The translations under genes and the position numbers were made by a program. A model generated the notes under the pieces. It had not been told where the DNA came from. It searched no databases and saw nothing but the letters and a program-made list of their open reading frames with translations. A DNA stretch of 64,000 nucleotides from Psychrobacter arcticus 273-4 (lineage in GTDB: Bacteria; Pseudomonadota; Gammaproteobacteria; Pseudomonadales; Moraxellaceae): NCBI RefSeq assembly GCF_000012305.1, contig NC_007204.1:2170001-2234000 (forward strand). The letters are read 5' to 3'. Every line of letters starts with the position of its first letter. Positions within the stretch are counted from its first letter, which is position 1. Positions 27,276-35,523 of the stretch are shown here, one piece after another.

Positions 27276-27315
27276 AAGCAGAGCCCATATCATCATGTGG
27301 CGCTCTGCTTTTTTA
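27276..27315 (+). terminator. Terminator of the M48 protease gene
   Basis: AAGCAGAGC / GCTCTGCTT stem followed by TTTT, about 50 bases after the stop codon. Confidence 0.85.
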
Positions 27316-27434
27316 TACCTGTCACTGATAGAATGTAGTCCCTTAATACCATGCAGACTCGATATCGGCGTCTGCTATAATGGTGACAATATATTATCTA
27401 ACGATGATGAAGCTCAATAGAATAAAGGATTGTT

Positions 27435-27779
27435 ATGACTACCATTACACCTACCGCCAATATCACCCCTACTGCCGATGCACTTAGTCAGCAGCTGCAA
27501 GAATTGCAACCACTGCATATACAACTGGTTAATGAATCAATGAATCATGCCGGTTACTTTGACGGTAAAGAGAGTCATTTTAAACTTATCATGGTCAGCG
27601 AAGCCTTTACAGGCAAGCGCTTGGTTGCACGTCACCAAATGGTTTATCATTTGGCAGATGCTTTATTGACCTCACAAGGCGGTCAAATCCATGCGTTGGC
27701 TATCCATGCCTATACACCTACAGAGTGGCAAGGTCAAAACCCTGACAGCCCGTTATGTGCTGGACAAAATAAAGGCTAA
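27435..27779 (+). CDS. bolA: BolA family protein
   Basis: 114 residues: a Thr/Pro-rich N-terminal stretch of about 15, then the BolA fold with HIQLVNESMNHAGYFDGKESHFKLIMVSEAF and the KRLVARHQMVYHLADAL helix. The conserved His and the class II KH-like pattern are present. BolA proteins pair with monothiol glutaredoxins in iron-sulfur handling and influence cell shape. Good site AAAGGA upstream of ATG. Confidence 0.92.
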   Translation: MTTITPTANITPTADALSQQLQELQPLHIQLVNESMNHAGYFDGKESHFKLIMVSEAFTGKRLVARHQMVYHLADALLTSQGGQIHALAIHAYTPTEWQGQNPDSPLCAGQNKG

Positions 27780-27851
27780 ATGGTGCTTATTTTTAATAAA
27801 TCATTAGACGCTATAGATAACAAAATGCAATTTTAAAGGAAACTACATTTA

Positions 27852-28211
27852 ATGAAACACTTACATATGCTCATGGCTGTACTTTTAATTGTGCTGTTTT
27901 TATATCAAAGCTATCTGGTATTAAGCTCAAATAAACAAGCACCGCGCGTGGTCAAGATATCTTCGCATATCCTCTACGCCGTTATCATTCTTTCGGGCGT
28001 TGGAATGCTGATGCAATTGATGAGTGCCAATGCACCGATACAGTGGGTATTTGCCAAAATCATCTTACTCGTTGCTGCTATCAGTGCCAGTATCAAAGCC
28101 TTTAATAGCAATGCAACACCGAGTCAAAGAAAAACTGGTATTCTTATTGCTGGGGCGGCATATGTAGGTATTGTGATACTTGCCTTTACCAAACCGGGTA
28201 ACTTGTTTTAA
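27852..28211 (+). CDS. SirB2-like integral membrane protein
   Basis: 119 residues with four predicted membrane helices (1-23, about 35-58, 65-84 and 95-115). The start MKHLHMLMAVLLIVLFLYQSYL with VVKISSHILYAVIILSGVGML matches the SirB2 family, whose role in bacteria is unclear. Located 72 bases after bolA on the same strand, possibly co-transcribed. Confidence 0.78.
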   Translation: MKHLHMLMAVLLIVLFLYQSYLVLSSNKQAPRVVKISSHILYAVIILSGVGMLMQLMSANAPIQWVFAKIILLVAAISASIKAFNSNATPSQRKTGILIAGAAYVGIVILAFTKPGNLF

Positions 28212-28361
28212 TGAGTGCTTAGATTTAATGAGTGCTTAGATAAGCAAAAATATTTCTGCAATAAAGATGACAAAATATTCTATGTATTTTCAATATCTTA
28301 ATCAGATTATTTTTGCTATCTTAAATGAATAAAAACGCAATATTAGCCTGCTGGAGCCGCT

Positions 28362-28751
28362 ATGAAAACTTTTACTGTCGCAACACTACTGGTTTTTGCT
28401 CTCTCAGGCTGTGCTTCTACGGGTAATATTACGCCGCAATATATCCCGCCAAGCACCTATCAGAGCTATGATTGCCAAGCATTGAATCAAGAGTATGTCC
28501 GTATTAATAGCTACGTAAACGCTACCCGTAACGAGCAATCAACCTTATCAGCGTCAGGTGTGGGTGTTGGGATATCTGCAGGGCGCTGGGGCATCTCCCC
28601 TAACATCAGCTTTGGGGTTGGACAAAGCAACAATACCAAAGCTCGTGATGCCAAATTATCGCGCCTGTACGGGGAACGTGATGCGATTATTCAATCAGCG
28701 CGTATTCAGCGTTGTAGCTTTGCCAATGGTATTAAGATTTATGGTGAATAG
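28362..28751 (+). CDS. Small lipoprotein of unknown function
   Basis: 129 residues with a lipobox (FALSGC at about 13-18). The mature part has an N-terminal Pro/Tyr-rich stretch, two cysteines (YDCQAL and QRCSF) likely disulphide-bonded, a glycine-rich middle (GVGVGISAGRWG) and helical ends containing LYGERDAIIQSA. CTGGAG precedes the ATG. I do not recognise a specific function; the pattern of short Cys-pair lipoproteins is common in the Moraxellaceae. Confidence 0.75.
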   Translation: MKTFTVATLLVFALSGCASTGNITPQYIPPSTYQSYDCQALNQEYVRINSYVNATRNEQSTLSASGVGVGISAGRWGISPNISFGVGQSNNTKARDAKLSRLYGERDAIIQSARIQRCSFANGIKIYGE

Positions 28752-28783
28752 GCTAAAATTAATTTAATTCATCAAGCATAATG

Positions 28784-28803
28784 AAAAAGCCAATACGTGG
28801 TAA
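28784..28803. terminator. Left half of a terminator split by an IS
   Basis: AAAAAGCCAATACGT followed by GGTAA. The complementary arm is beyond the inserted IS at 30227-30246. Together they once formed a 15-bp perfect stem with the loop GGTAA, serving the lipoprotein gene and trxC, which converge here. Confidence 0.85.
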
Positions 28804-28847
28804 TGAACTGACCCCCATAAGTTGGACACAACTTATGGGGTATTTTT

Positions 28848-29366
28848 ATGCGTTACAATCTAGACTTTAAGATCAAAATCATCGCATACTACAAGCAAGG
28901 ACATACCGGACTTGCTACAGGTGAAAAGTTTGCAGTAAACCCCCAATTTGTACGCAAATGGGTAAAGCAATACCAAAGCGGTGGTATAGAAGCGATCAGA
29001 CCTAAAACCAGTAAAGCTGTCTACAGTGCTGACTTTAAACACCAAGTACTAACGACCCTGTTAAAGCAAGGTTTAAGTCAACCTGAGACGGCACTAAAGT
29101 TCAACATCAGCGCACCCGCTCTTATCAGCCATTGGCATAAAGCGTATCGACAGTATGGTATGTCTGGACTCACTCCCAAACGACAAGGTAGAGGCGCCAT
29201 GACCAAGCCCGTGATCACAAACAAACCAGATGACGACAAAACACCTGCTGAATTAAAGCGTGAACTGGCATACCTGCGTGCGGAGAACGCCTACCTAAAA
29301 AAGCTCGATGCCTTGCTCAGGGAAAGGGAACAGGCTGCGACAAAGCAAGGCTCATCGAAGGATTAA
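28848..29366 (+). CDS. IS150-type transposase OrfA
   Basis: 172 residues. Two helix-turn-helix units (residues 5-45 with TGLATGEKFAVNPQFVRKWVK, and 55-105) are followed by a leucine zipper/coiled-coil (LKRELAYLRAENAYLKKL) used in OrfA-OrfAB interactions. The A6G slippery heptamer at 29297-29303 lies within the codons for LKKL and shifts part of the ribosomes into orfB. Confidence 0.92.
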   Translation: MRYNLDFKIKIIAYYKQGHTGLATGEKFAVNPQFVRKWVKQYQSGGIEAIRPKTSKAVYSADFKHQVLTTLLKQGLSQPETALKFNISAPALISHWHKAYRQYGMSGLTPKRQGRGAMTKPVITNKPDDDKTPAELKRELAYLRAENAYLKKLDALLREREQAATKQGSSKD

Positions 29367-29407
29367 GACAGCAGCATCTTTTATCCAACTTACTAAAAGT
29401 AGCAGAC

Positions 29408-30193
29408 ATGCCGAAAAGCAGTTTCTACTACCATAGAACCATGCTAGGGGATAAAGATAAATACGCTGACTTAAAACAGCGTATCACGGCGCTATACCAC
29501 AAGCATAAAGGCAGATATGGCTATCGCAGAATGACTGTCGCATTAAAGCATTTAGGTGTCCATCATAATCATAAGCTTATTGCCAAGCTCATGAAACAGT
29601 TGACACTCAGTGCAAAGATAAGAAGACAAAAGTACCGCTCCTATAAAGGACAGCAGGGTAAAATAGCAAAGAATTATTTAAAGCGTCGGTTTAAAGCAAG
29701 CAAACCACATAAGCGGTGGCTCACTGATATTACTGAGTTTAAGGTAGGTGACCATAAGTTATATTTATCGCCAATACTCGATTGTTATAACAATGAGATA
29801 GTCAGTTATACGCTCTCAAGAAGGCCAACCTATGATTTGGTAAGCCAAATGCTTGATAAGGCGTTGGACCAGACTGGAAAACATCGTCATAAGACGTTAA
29901 TGCTACATTCTGATCAGGGATGGCATTATCAAATGAAGCCGTTTAGGGAGATGCTTAAAAAGCATCAGATAAAACAGAGTATGAGCAGGAAAGGCAACTG
30001 CTTGGATAATGCGTTAATGGAGGGGTTCTTCGGTACGCTAAAGTGTGAGACTATCTATATTGAGAAGCCTAAAACGATTGAAGCTTTAGAGAGACAGATT
30101 CATGAGTATATTCATTACTACAATCATGAACGTATTCAGCTTAAATTAAAAGGACTGAGTCCTGTACAGTACAGAACTCAGTCTTTGAAATAA
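29408..30193 (+). CDS. IS150-type transposase OrfB (catalytic part)
   Basis: 261 codons from the first ATG; the true product is the OrfAB fusion made by -1 frameshifting, since the frame is open upstream to 29297 with the typical ARLIEGLRQQHLLSNLLKVA leader. DDE triad: D in RWLTDITEFKVGDH, D in MLHSDQGWHYQM, E in NALMEGFFGTLKCE. The C-terminus IHYYNHERIQLKLKGLSP is typical. It catalyses cut-and-copy transposition of this IS. Confidence 0.92.
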   Translation: MPKSSFYYHRTMLGDKDKYADLKQRITALYHKHKGRYGYRRMTVALKHLGVHHNHKLIAKLMKQLTLSAKIRRQKYRSYKGQQGKIAKNYLKRRFKASKPHKRWLTDITEFKVGDHKLYLSPILDCYNNEIVSYTLSRRPTYDLVSQMLDKALDQTGKHRHKTLMLHSDQGWHYQMKPFREMLKKHQIKQSMSRKGNCLDNALMEGFFGTLKCETIYIEKPKTIEALERQIHEYIHYYNHERIQLKLKGLSPVQYRTQSLK

Positions 30194-30226
30194 ACGTAAA
30201 CCGTCCAAGATTTGGGGGTCAGTTCA

Positions 30227-30246
30227 GGTAAACGTATTGGCTTTTT
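30227..30246. terminator. Right half of the split terminator
   Basis: GGTAA then ACGTATTGGCTTTTT, exact complement of 28784-28798. It lies 52 bases past the trxC stop codon on the minus strand side. Confidence 0.85.
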
Positions 30247-30297
30247 GTTGGGTTCAATAAAGTCAGACTTATCAAAGAGCATGTACCTCAACCGCAA

Positions 30298-30732
30298 CTA
30301 CTTTAGGCTTTGTACCCATTGAACAATTTGATGGCTTGGTAGCGCACCTGACTGTCGCGCAATTTCCTTACCATTCTTAAACGCCACCATGGTCGGTAGG
30401 CTACGAATATTATAAGGTGCTGCCGCTTGCTCATATTTGTCAGTTTGTATCTTTGCAAAAACGACTTGTGGCAACTGGCTGGCAGCTGTCTTGAACTCTG
30501 GCGCCATCATAAGACAAGGTTGGCACCAGCTTGCCCAGAAGTCCACGACCGTCAGTACTTCGTTTTTTTGAATGATATTACTCAGCGTTTTTGCATTCAA
30601 TTCATGCGGCGTTGCAGTCAGTAAAGGTTTCGCACATTTACCGCAGTTTGGCGCAGCACTAAGCCGTGCATCTGGTACGCGATTGGTTGCATAGCAATGT
30701 GGGCATACTATATGAGAGTTTTGTTCACTCAT
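30298..30732 (-). CDS. trxC: Thioredoxin 2 with N-terminal zinc ribbon
   Basis: 144 residues. The zinc-binding site is VCPHCYATNR and NCGKCAKPL, followed by the thioredoxin fold with VVDFWASWCQPCLMMAPEF and the cis-proline loop RSLPTMVAF. Thioredoxin 2 reduces disulphides in the cytosol and is often oxidative-stress induced. The active site is WCQPC instead of the common WCGPC. A terminator that once served both this gene and the lipoprotein gene has been split by an IS. Confidence 0.95.
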   Translation of the reverse strand: MSEQNSHIVCPHCYATNRVPDARLSAAPNCGKCAKPLLTATPHELNAKTLSNIIQKNEVLTVVDFWASWCQPCLMMAPEFKTAASQLPQVVFAKIQTDKYEQAAAPYNIRSLPTMVAFKNGKEIARQSGALPSHQIVQWVQSLK

Positions 30733-30906
30733 AATAAGGCTCCGTTAAATTATAATAAATATGAAGTGAGAATAATTTTAAACTATCATACTTTAGATAT
30801 TCATAGTCAAAAATGCACACTCAAAACTCATATAATTCGTTCAATAGATACATCAACTCGCCATAAAAAACGGCAAGAATTAGATAGCACTGTACTAAAA
30901 CGTGGC

Positions 30907-31779
30907 TTATTCCCCAAGGAGATTGATAGGTACTTTTAGATAACGTGTACCATTATCCTCAGGTTTCGGGAAATGACCGGCATCGATATTGACTTGTACT
31001 GCGGGAATAATGAGCCTTGGCATCTCAAGATTGGCATCACGGCGCTCACGCATCTCTACAAACTCTGCTTCATTTATACCATCTTTTACATGAATATTGC
31101 CTAATTTTTGCGCGGCAACCGTCGTGGTTGGACAATACTTACGCCCTTTACTTGGATAGTCATGACACAGATACATCATAGTATCTTCGGGCAACTCCAG
31201 CAGTTTGGCAATCGACTGGTATAGAGTTTTGGCATCCCCGCCTGGAAAATCACAGCGCGCCGTACCCACATCTGGAGCAAACAAGGTATCACCGACAAAC
31301 ACCACGGTTTTTTCATCGTCAGTGGCAAGATAAGCCATATCAGCACGCGTATGACCTGGCACATACATAGCGGTAATAGTAATGCCGCCAAGTGCTAAAG
31401 TGTCGCCATCATCGGTCAAAATATCAAACTGACTGGCATCGGTGCGAAAACTGGTATCAAAGTTAAAAATCTGCTTAAATATTTTTTGTACTTCAGTGAT
31501 GTGTTGACCGATCACTAACTGCCCGCCAAGCGTCTCTTTGACATGAATAGCTGCCGATATGTGGTCAGCATGGGCGTGCGTCTCGATAATATAGACCAGC
31601 TCCCATCCATGATCTTTGACAAATTCAACCACTTCATCGACGCTCGTCGTGCGAGTGCGTCCTGACTTGGCATCAAAATCCAGTACGGGATCAATAATCG
31701 CACACACTTGCTGCTTAACGTCGGCGAGCACATGAGTATAGGTTTCTGTATCGCTATGTAAGAATGAATGAACTTGCAT
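30907..31779 (-). CDS. Persulfide dioxygenase-like metallo-beta-lactamase (Blh/ETHE1 type)
   Basis: 290 residues. Metal ligands: THAHADHISA (HxHxDH), VPGHTRADM (H), FVGDTLFAPDVGTARCDFPGG (D) and CHDYPSKGR (H). This subgroup oxidises glutathione persulfide to sulfite in sulfide detoxification, and BigR-linked Blh proteins are its closest group. It is divergent from a BigR-like regulator. ATG has GGAGAG upstream. In many bacteria a DUF442 domain is fused to this enzyme; here DUF442 proteins are separate genes. Confidence 0.9.
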   Translation of the reverse strand: MQVHSFLHSDTETYTHVLADVKQQVCAIIDPVLDFDAKSGRTRTTSVDEVVEFVKDHGWELVYIIETHAHADHISAAIHVKETLGGQLVIGQHITEVQKIFKQIFNFDTSFRTDASQFDILTDDGDTLALGGITITAMYVPGHTRADMAYLATDDEKTVVFVGDTLFAPDVGTARCDFPGGDAKTLYQSIAKLLELPEDTMMYLCHDYPSKGRKYCPTTTVAAQKLGNIHVKDGINEAEFVEMRERRDANLEMPRLIIPAVQVNIDAGHFPKPEDNGTRYLKVPINLLGE

Positions 31780-31796
31780 GGCTACTCTCCATTTTT

Positions 31797-31844
31797 ATAG
31801 GAATGTTTTAATTTTTGATAATAGGAATGTTTTAATTTTTGATA
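31797..31844. repeat. Perfect 24-bp tandem duplication upstream of the persulfide dioxygenase gene
   Basis: Two identical 24-base units (31797-31820 and 31821-31844), each beginning ATAGGAATGTTTTAA. They lie about 17 bases upstream of the gene's ATG, in its leader. Confidence 0.9.
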
Positions 31845-31974
31845 AATTGTTACGTATAATAGGACGATATCTATCGTATTTAAAATAAGTCTGTTAATTG
31901 GTTATTTACGTCAATATAGCAATTATTTTATAATATATCAATTTATATAATGTAAATAATGATAACTTGCTATA

Positions 31975-31989
31975 AATGATAATATCATT
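31975..31989. promoter_or_regulatory. Candidate operator palindrome in the Blh-BigR spacer
   Basis: AATGATAATATCATT: 6-bp arms AATGAT/ATCATT with a 3-base centre, in the divergent spacer between the persulfide dioxygenase gene and the ArsR/BigR-like gene. Typical length for an ArsR-family operator; binding is inferred. Confidence 0.45.
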
Positions 31990-32061
31990 GATAATTAACC
32001 CTATACGGTTATCTATAAGTTTTCTATTTATGTTTTTTATATCTTATCTAAGGAGCTCGCT

Positions 32062-32430
32062 CTGATTACTTCTACTTCAGTATTGAGCACAACTGATACA
32101 AATAATGAAGGTTTTGCGCCAAAAGATATTGCTGAAAAAATGCAACAAGCATCGCTGAAGGCCAGCCAACTGCTAAAGTCGCTATCACATCCTGATCGCT
32201 TATTACTCCTCTGTCAGCTAACCCAAGGAGAGTATTGCGTCAGTGAGCTTGAAAGCTTAGTGGGCGTTGGTCAGCCAAGTTTATCGCAGCAACTTGGTAT
32301 TTTACGTAAAGATGAGCTGGTGACGACACGCCGCGAAGGCAAGCAAATTTATTATAGTATCGCTAGTGATGATACAAAAGCCGTACTAGAGCTTTTGTAT
32401 CAACGCTTTTGTGCCACTGCCGAGGTATAG
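32062..32430 (+). CDS. ArsR-family sulfide-responsive repressor (BigR/SqrR-like)
   Basis: About 115-122 residues: helical N-terminus, winged helix-turn-helix (LKSLSHPDRLLLLCQLTQGE, then GQPSLSQQLGILRKDELVTTRREGKQIYY) and a final helix. Cysteines in GEYCVSEL and QRFCATAEV match the redox pair of BigR/SqrR, which forms a disulfide or polysulfide bond and releases DNA. No ATG start exists: AAGGAG at 32050-32055 points to CTG at 32062 (chosen) or ATT at 32065; TTG at 32083 is too far away. Adjacent SulP and DUF442 genes are probable targets. Confidence 0.85.
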   Translation: MITSTSVLSTTDTNNEGFAPKDIAEKMQQASLKASQLLKSLSHPDRLLLLCQLTQGEYCVSELESLVGVGQPSLSQQLGILRKDELVTTRREGKQIYYSIASDDTKAVLELLYQRFCATAEV

Positions 32431-32500
32431 CTAGTTGGCTAAACCTCGTTGACTAAACTTTGGTTTTCATGAACATTTTTTATTGTGAGGACGTACTGCT

Positions 32501-34213
32501 ATGCCCTCTATCGCCTCTCGACTGATTCCTGTTTGGTTACGTCAATACCAGCTGTCCGCCTTGCCAACCGATATCATTGCAGGGATAGTGGTTGGTGTGC
32601 TCGTTATTCCGCAAAGCTTGGGCTACGCGGTATTGGCAGGGCTGCCGCCAGTGTATGGCTTATACGCTGCTATCGTGCCTGTGGCGGTATATTCCTGGCT
32701 AGGCTCTAGTAATGTACAGGCTGTTGGACCCGCCGCTGTGACCGCCATTATGACCGCAAGCGTGCTGCATCCTTATGCGGATAAAGGTGTTGAGCAGTAC
32801 GTATTGATGGCAGCTTTGCTAGCACTTATGATGGGTGCTATTTTGTGGCTTGCAGGACAGCTGAAGTTGGGCTGGATTATGCAATTTATTAGCCGCGGCG
32901 TCTCTGCTGGATTTATCAGTGGCGCAGCAGTACTCATTTTTATAAGCCAGCTTAAGTATTTGACCGGTATACCAATCGCTGGAAATGGCTTAATTGGTTA
33001 TCTATCAAGTATGCAGATGTATGCCAGCCAGCTGCATCCGTTGACGCTCATAATTGGCATGAGCGCCCTTATACTCATGGTGCTAAATCGCTATGGCAAA
33101 AAATGGGTCTGGCAATCTTGGTTATCCCCATCCTATGCGAAATGGGCAGAGCGACTATTTCCACTGATTCTGCTCACTATCGCCATCGTTTTGAGTGTCG
33201 TTTTACATTGGACGACAAGCGGCGTAGCAACTATTGGTAATGTGCCGCAAGGTCTGCCAAATTTCACAGCGCCGTATCTGCCAGACTTTCATGAAGCGCT
33301 CAACTTATTACCGACTGCAGGACTGATGGCGCTGATTGCGTTTGTATCTAGTAGCTCGGTCGCTAGTACTTATGCGCGTTTACGTGGTGAGTTATTTGAT
33401 GCTAATCGTGAGCTTACAGGGCTTGGACTTGCTAATGTGGCTGGTAGCTTTTTTCAAAGCTTCCCCATCGCTGGCGGATTTTCGCGTACCGCTATCAATG
33501 TTGATTCAGGTGCCAAGACACCTTTAGCCAGCTTAGTCACGGTATTGGTTATGATTGCCGCTTTGATCGCATTTGGCTATATGCTTGCTCCGCTGCCCTA
33601 TGCTATTTTAGGCGCGACCATCATGGCAGCTATCATCGGTCTTATTGACATGGCGACGTTGAAGTCAGCATGGCACCGCGACCGCTTAGATGCAGCGAGC
33701 TTTATCGCCGCTTTTGCCGGTGTGCTCATATTTGGATTGAATACAGGATTGGTGATTGGACTTATGGTGTCGTTTGCGAGTCTAATTTGGCAGTCAAGCA
33801 AACCGCACGTCGCTATTGTTGGTCAGCTGGCAGGGACAGGTCATTTTCGTAATATCAATCGTCATGACGTGGTGACTTTTCATAATCTGTTGATGCTGCG
33901 CATTGATGAGAGTTTGTTTTTTGGCAACAGTGAATCAGTACATCGCCACGTGGTACAAGCTACGCGTCAATATCCAGAGGCGCATGAGATTATTCTGATT
34001 ATGTCGGCAGTCAATCATATCGATTTGACCGGACAAGAGATGCTGATTAGCCTAAACCAAGAGCTGCTGAACCAAAGAAAGCATTTAAGTTTTAGTTTTA
34101 TTAAGGGACCTGTCATGGATATCATTGAGCACACACCAGTGATTACTGATTTATCAGGGCGCGTGTATCTAAGTACCATGGATGCAGTTAATGGCTTAAC
34201 AGACACTCATTAA
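32501..34213 (+). CDS. SulP family inorganic anion transporter
   Basis: 570 residues with about 10-12 membrane helices. The SulP signature is present (ADIIAGIVVG-like ALPTDIIAGIVVG, PQSLGYAVLAGLPPVYGLYAAIVP, GPAAVTAIMTASV), and a C-terminal STAS domain follows from about residue 435 (VVTFHNLLMLRIDESLFFGNS, then IMSAVNHIDLTGQEML). In BigR/sulfide-detoxification clusters such proteins probably export sulfite or sulfate made by persulfide dioxygenase (inference). GTGAGGAC lies upstream of the ATG. It follows the regulator by 70 bases. Confidence 0.92.
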   Translation: MPSIASRLIPVWLRQYQLSALPTDIIAGIVVGVLVIPQSLGYAVLAGLPPVYGLYAAIVPVAVYSWLGSSNVQAVGPAAVTAIMTASVLHPYADKGVEQYVLMAALLALMMGAILWLAGQLKLGWIMQFISRGVSAGFISGAAVLIFISQLKYLTGIPIAGNGLIGYLSSMQMYASQLHPLTLIIGMSALILMVLNRYGKKWVWQSWLSPSYAKWAERLFPLILLTIAIVLSVVLHWTTSGVATIGNVPQGLPNFTAPYLPDFHEALNLLPTAGLMALIAFVSSSSVASTYARLRGELFDANRELTGLGLANVAGSFFQSFPIAGGFSRTAINVDSGAKTPLASLVTVLVMIAALIAFGYMLAPLPYAILGATIMAAIIGLIDMATLKSAWHRDRLDAASFIAAFAGVLIFGLNTGLVIGLMVSFASLIWQSSKPHVAIVGQLAGTGHFRNINRHDVVTFHNLLMLRIDESLFFGNSESVHRHVVQATRQYPEAHEIILIMSAVNHIDLTGQEMLISLNQELLNQRKHLSFSFIKGPVMDIIEHTPVITDLSGRVYLSTMDAVNGLTDTH

Positions 34214-34391
34214 CGTCATTTGCGCTATTTATGAGGCTAAGAATAATTATTGGCTATAACATATAGATATGATAAAAGCTGTGTTATGCTAAATTATTAA
34301 GGCTACTAAAAAATAACTACTAGCCTGCAGCGCTCTTTTTTGAACTGATTATAGCCTTTACTCTCTTTCATAACCTTTATTGACATTACTT

Positions 34392-34718
34392 ATGACTGAT
34401 GACTTAACCATTTATAAGCAAATTTATCCAAGCCAATGTATCAAAATTGCAGAGCTTGGGTATTGTTCTGTGCTTAATATTCGCCCTGATGCCGAAACCG
34501 AAACGCAGCCTAATAGCTGTGATTTAGCGCATGCGACTGCCAAAGCCAATTTGACCTATCATCATTTGCCATTTGACGATGAACGTCTAAGTATGGCAAC
34601 TGTCGAGCAGTTTGCTGCTTTTTATCGTACGATGCCCAAACCCATATTGATGTTTTGTGGTACCGGCGCGCGTGCCAAGCTGCTGTATCAAAGTGCGTTG
34701 ATGCAAGGTCTGCTATAA
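34392..34718 (+). CDS. DUF442 / TIGR01244 sulfurtransferase-like protein 1
   Basis: A 108-residue protein of the DUF442 group: SVLNIRPDAETETQPNS early, HLPFDDERLSMATVEQFAAFY in the middle, and a phosphatase/rhodanese-like loop MFCGTGARAK (Cys-x4-Arg). These proteins accept sulfane sulfur in hydrogen-sulfide detoxification. ATG at 34392; an in-frame TTG at 34380 is an alternative. No strong ribosome-binding site. Paralog of the next gene, although the two share only the family pattern. Confidence 0.85.
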   Translation: MTDDLTIYKQIYPSQCIKIAELGYCSVLNIRPDAETETQPNSCDLAHATAKANLTYHHLPFDDERLSMATVEQFAAFYRTMPKPILMFCGTGARAKLLYQSALMQGLL

Positions 34719-34855
34719 GTATTGACTTAAAAGCGTTGATATAAAAATGCAATACAGCTTACATACTTTATCTTTAAAAAGTTGTCCATTGCGCTTAGGC
34801 TTTGTATTCTCGTACCCTCTATTTCATTTTAACATAAAAAATAAAAGGAGCTCTT

Positions 34856-35188
34856 ATGAGCCATCAAGTGAGTATTACCGGACAAATTACCCCTGACCAA
34901 GTACCGATGATCGCCGAAAATGGTTTTAAAACCATTATTAATAACCGTCCAGATGGTGAAGAACCGAACCAGCCAACCAGTGCTGAGATTGCTGCTGCCG
35001 CTGAAAAAGCAGGACTTGCTTATAAAGAAGTGTCTTTTGCTGGCAGTGAGCTCAATCAAACTCATGTCGAAGAGTTTGCTGACTTTTTTAATCAAGCTGC
35101 GCAACCAATATTGATATTCTGCCGTACGGGCAGTCGCTCGACCGGTATTTATGAAGCCGCTAAGCGTATGGACTTATTGGACGACTGA
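34856..35188 (+). CDS. DUF442 / TIGR01244 sulfurtransferase-like protein 2
   Basis: 110 residues: ISITGQITPDQVPMIAENGF-like start, TIINNRPDGEEPNQPTS, and the active loop IFCRTGSRST (Cys-x4-Arg). AAAGGAG precedes the ATG by five bases. It shows the consensus CRTG loop more faithfully than its neighbour. Probably a partner of the persulfide dioxygenase-like enzyme, to which this domain is fused in other bacteria. Confidence 0.9.
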   Translation: MSHQVSITGQITPDQVPMIAENGFKTIINNRPDGEEPNQPTSAEIAAAAEKAGLAYKEVSFAGSELNQTHVEEFADFFNQAAQPILIFCRTGSRSTGIYEAAKRMDLLDD

Positions 35189-35221
35189 TATCATCATCAA
35201 TAACTTAAAGCAATAAACCGA

Positions 35222-35250
35222 GAAGCCCATATAAATATATGGGCTTTTAT
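35222..35250 (+). terminator. Terminator after the DUF442 genes
   Basis: AAGCCCATATA / TATATGGGCTT, 11-bp stem, followed by TTTTAT. Confidence 0.85.
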
Positions 35251-35262
35251 AATATTTAAGAC

Positions 35263-35400
35263 TATAGTTGCAATACTTTACAGTCGCTACCGTATTGCTG
35301 GTGTCATTTTTTTGCAGCCTCTGTCTGCGTAGGCACAGCAAGCAAGAAAAATTTGCACCAGTAATACGTGTTGTATCGATATTACTTTTCACCGACTATA
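35263..35400. repeat. MITE-like element, 138-bp class, copy 4
   Basis: Exactly 138 bp, TATAGTTGCAATAC to CACCGACTATA, between the DUF442 terminator and the ahpF terminator. Confidence 0.93.
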
Positions 35401-35458
35401 TGTAATCGCGCTGCCCATTATTTTTCTTATTAGAAATAAGAATTGAGTAAGTAAGCAT

Positions 35459-35502
35459 AAAAAAACCCTCTCAACTATTAGATAGCTGAGAGGGTTTTTT
35501 AT
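35459..35502 (-). terminator. Terminator of ahpF
   Basis: AAAAACCCTCTCA / TGAGAGGGTTTTT stem, bidirectional, just after the ahpF stop on the minus strand. Confidence 0.9.
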
Positions 35503-35523
35503 TACTGACTATTTTTTTTAAAT

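Larger units (their letters stand above)
28804..30226 (+). mobile_element. IS3-family (IS150-type) insertion sequence, apparently intact
   Basis: 1423 bp. The ends TGAACTGACCCCCATAAGTT and (right end, reversed) TGAACTGACCCCCAAATCTT form the terminal inverted repeat. A 5-bp duplication GGTAA flanks it (28799-28803 and 30227-30231). orfA and orfB are both rightward, with an A AAA AAG slippery site at 29297-29303 leading into the orfB frame by -1. All motifs needed for an active element are present. Confidence 0.92.
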
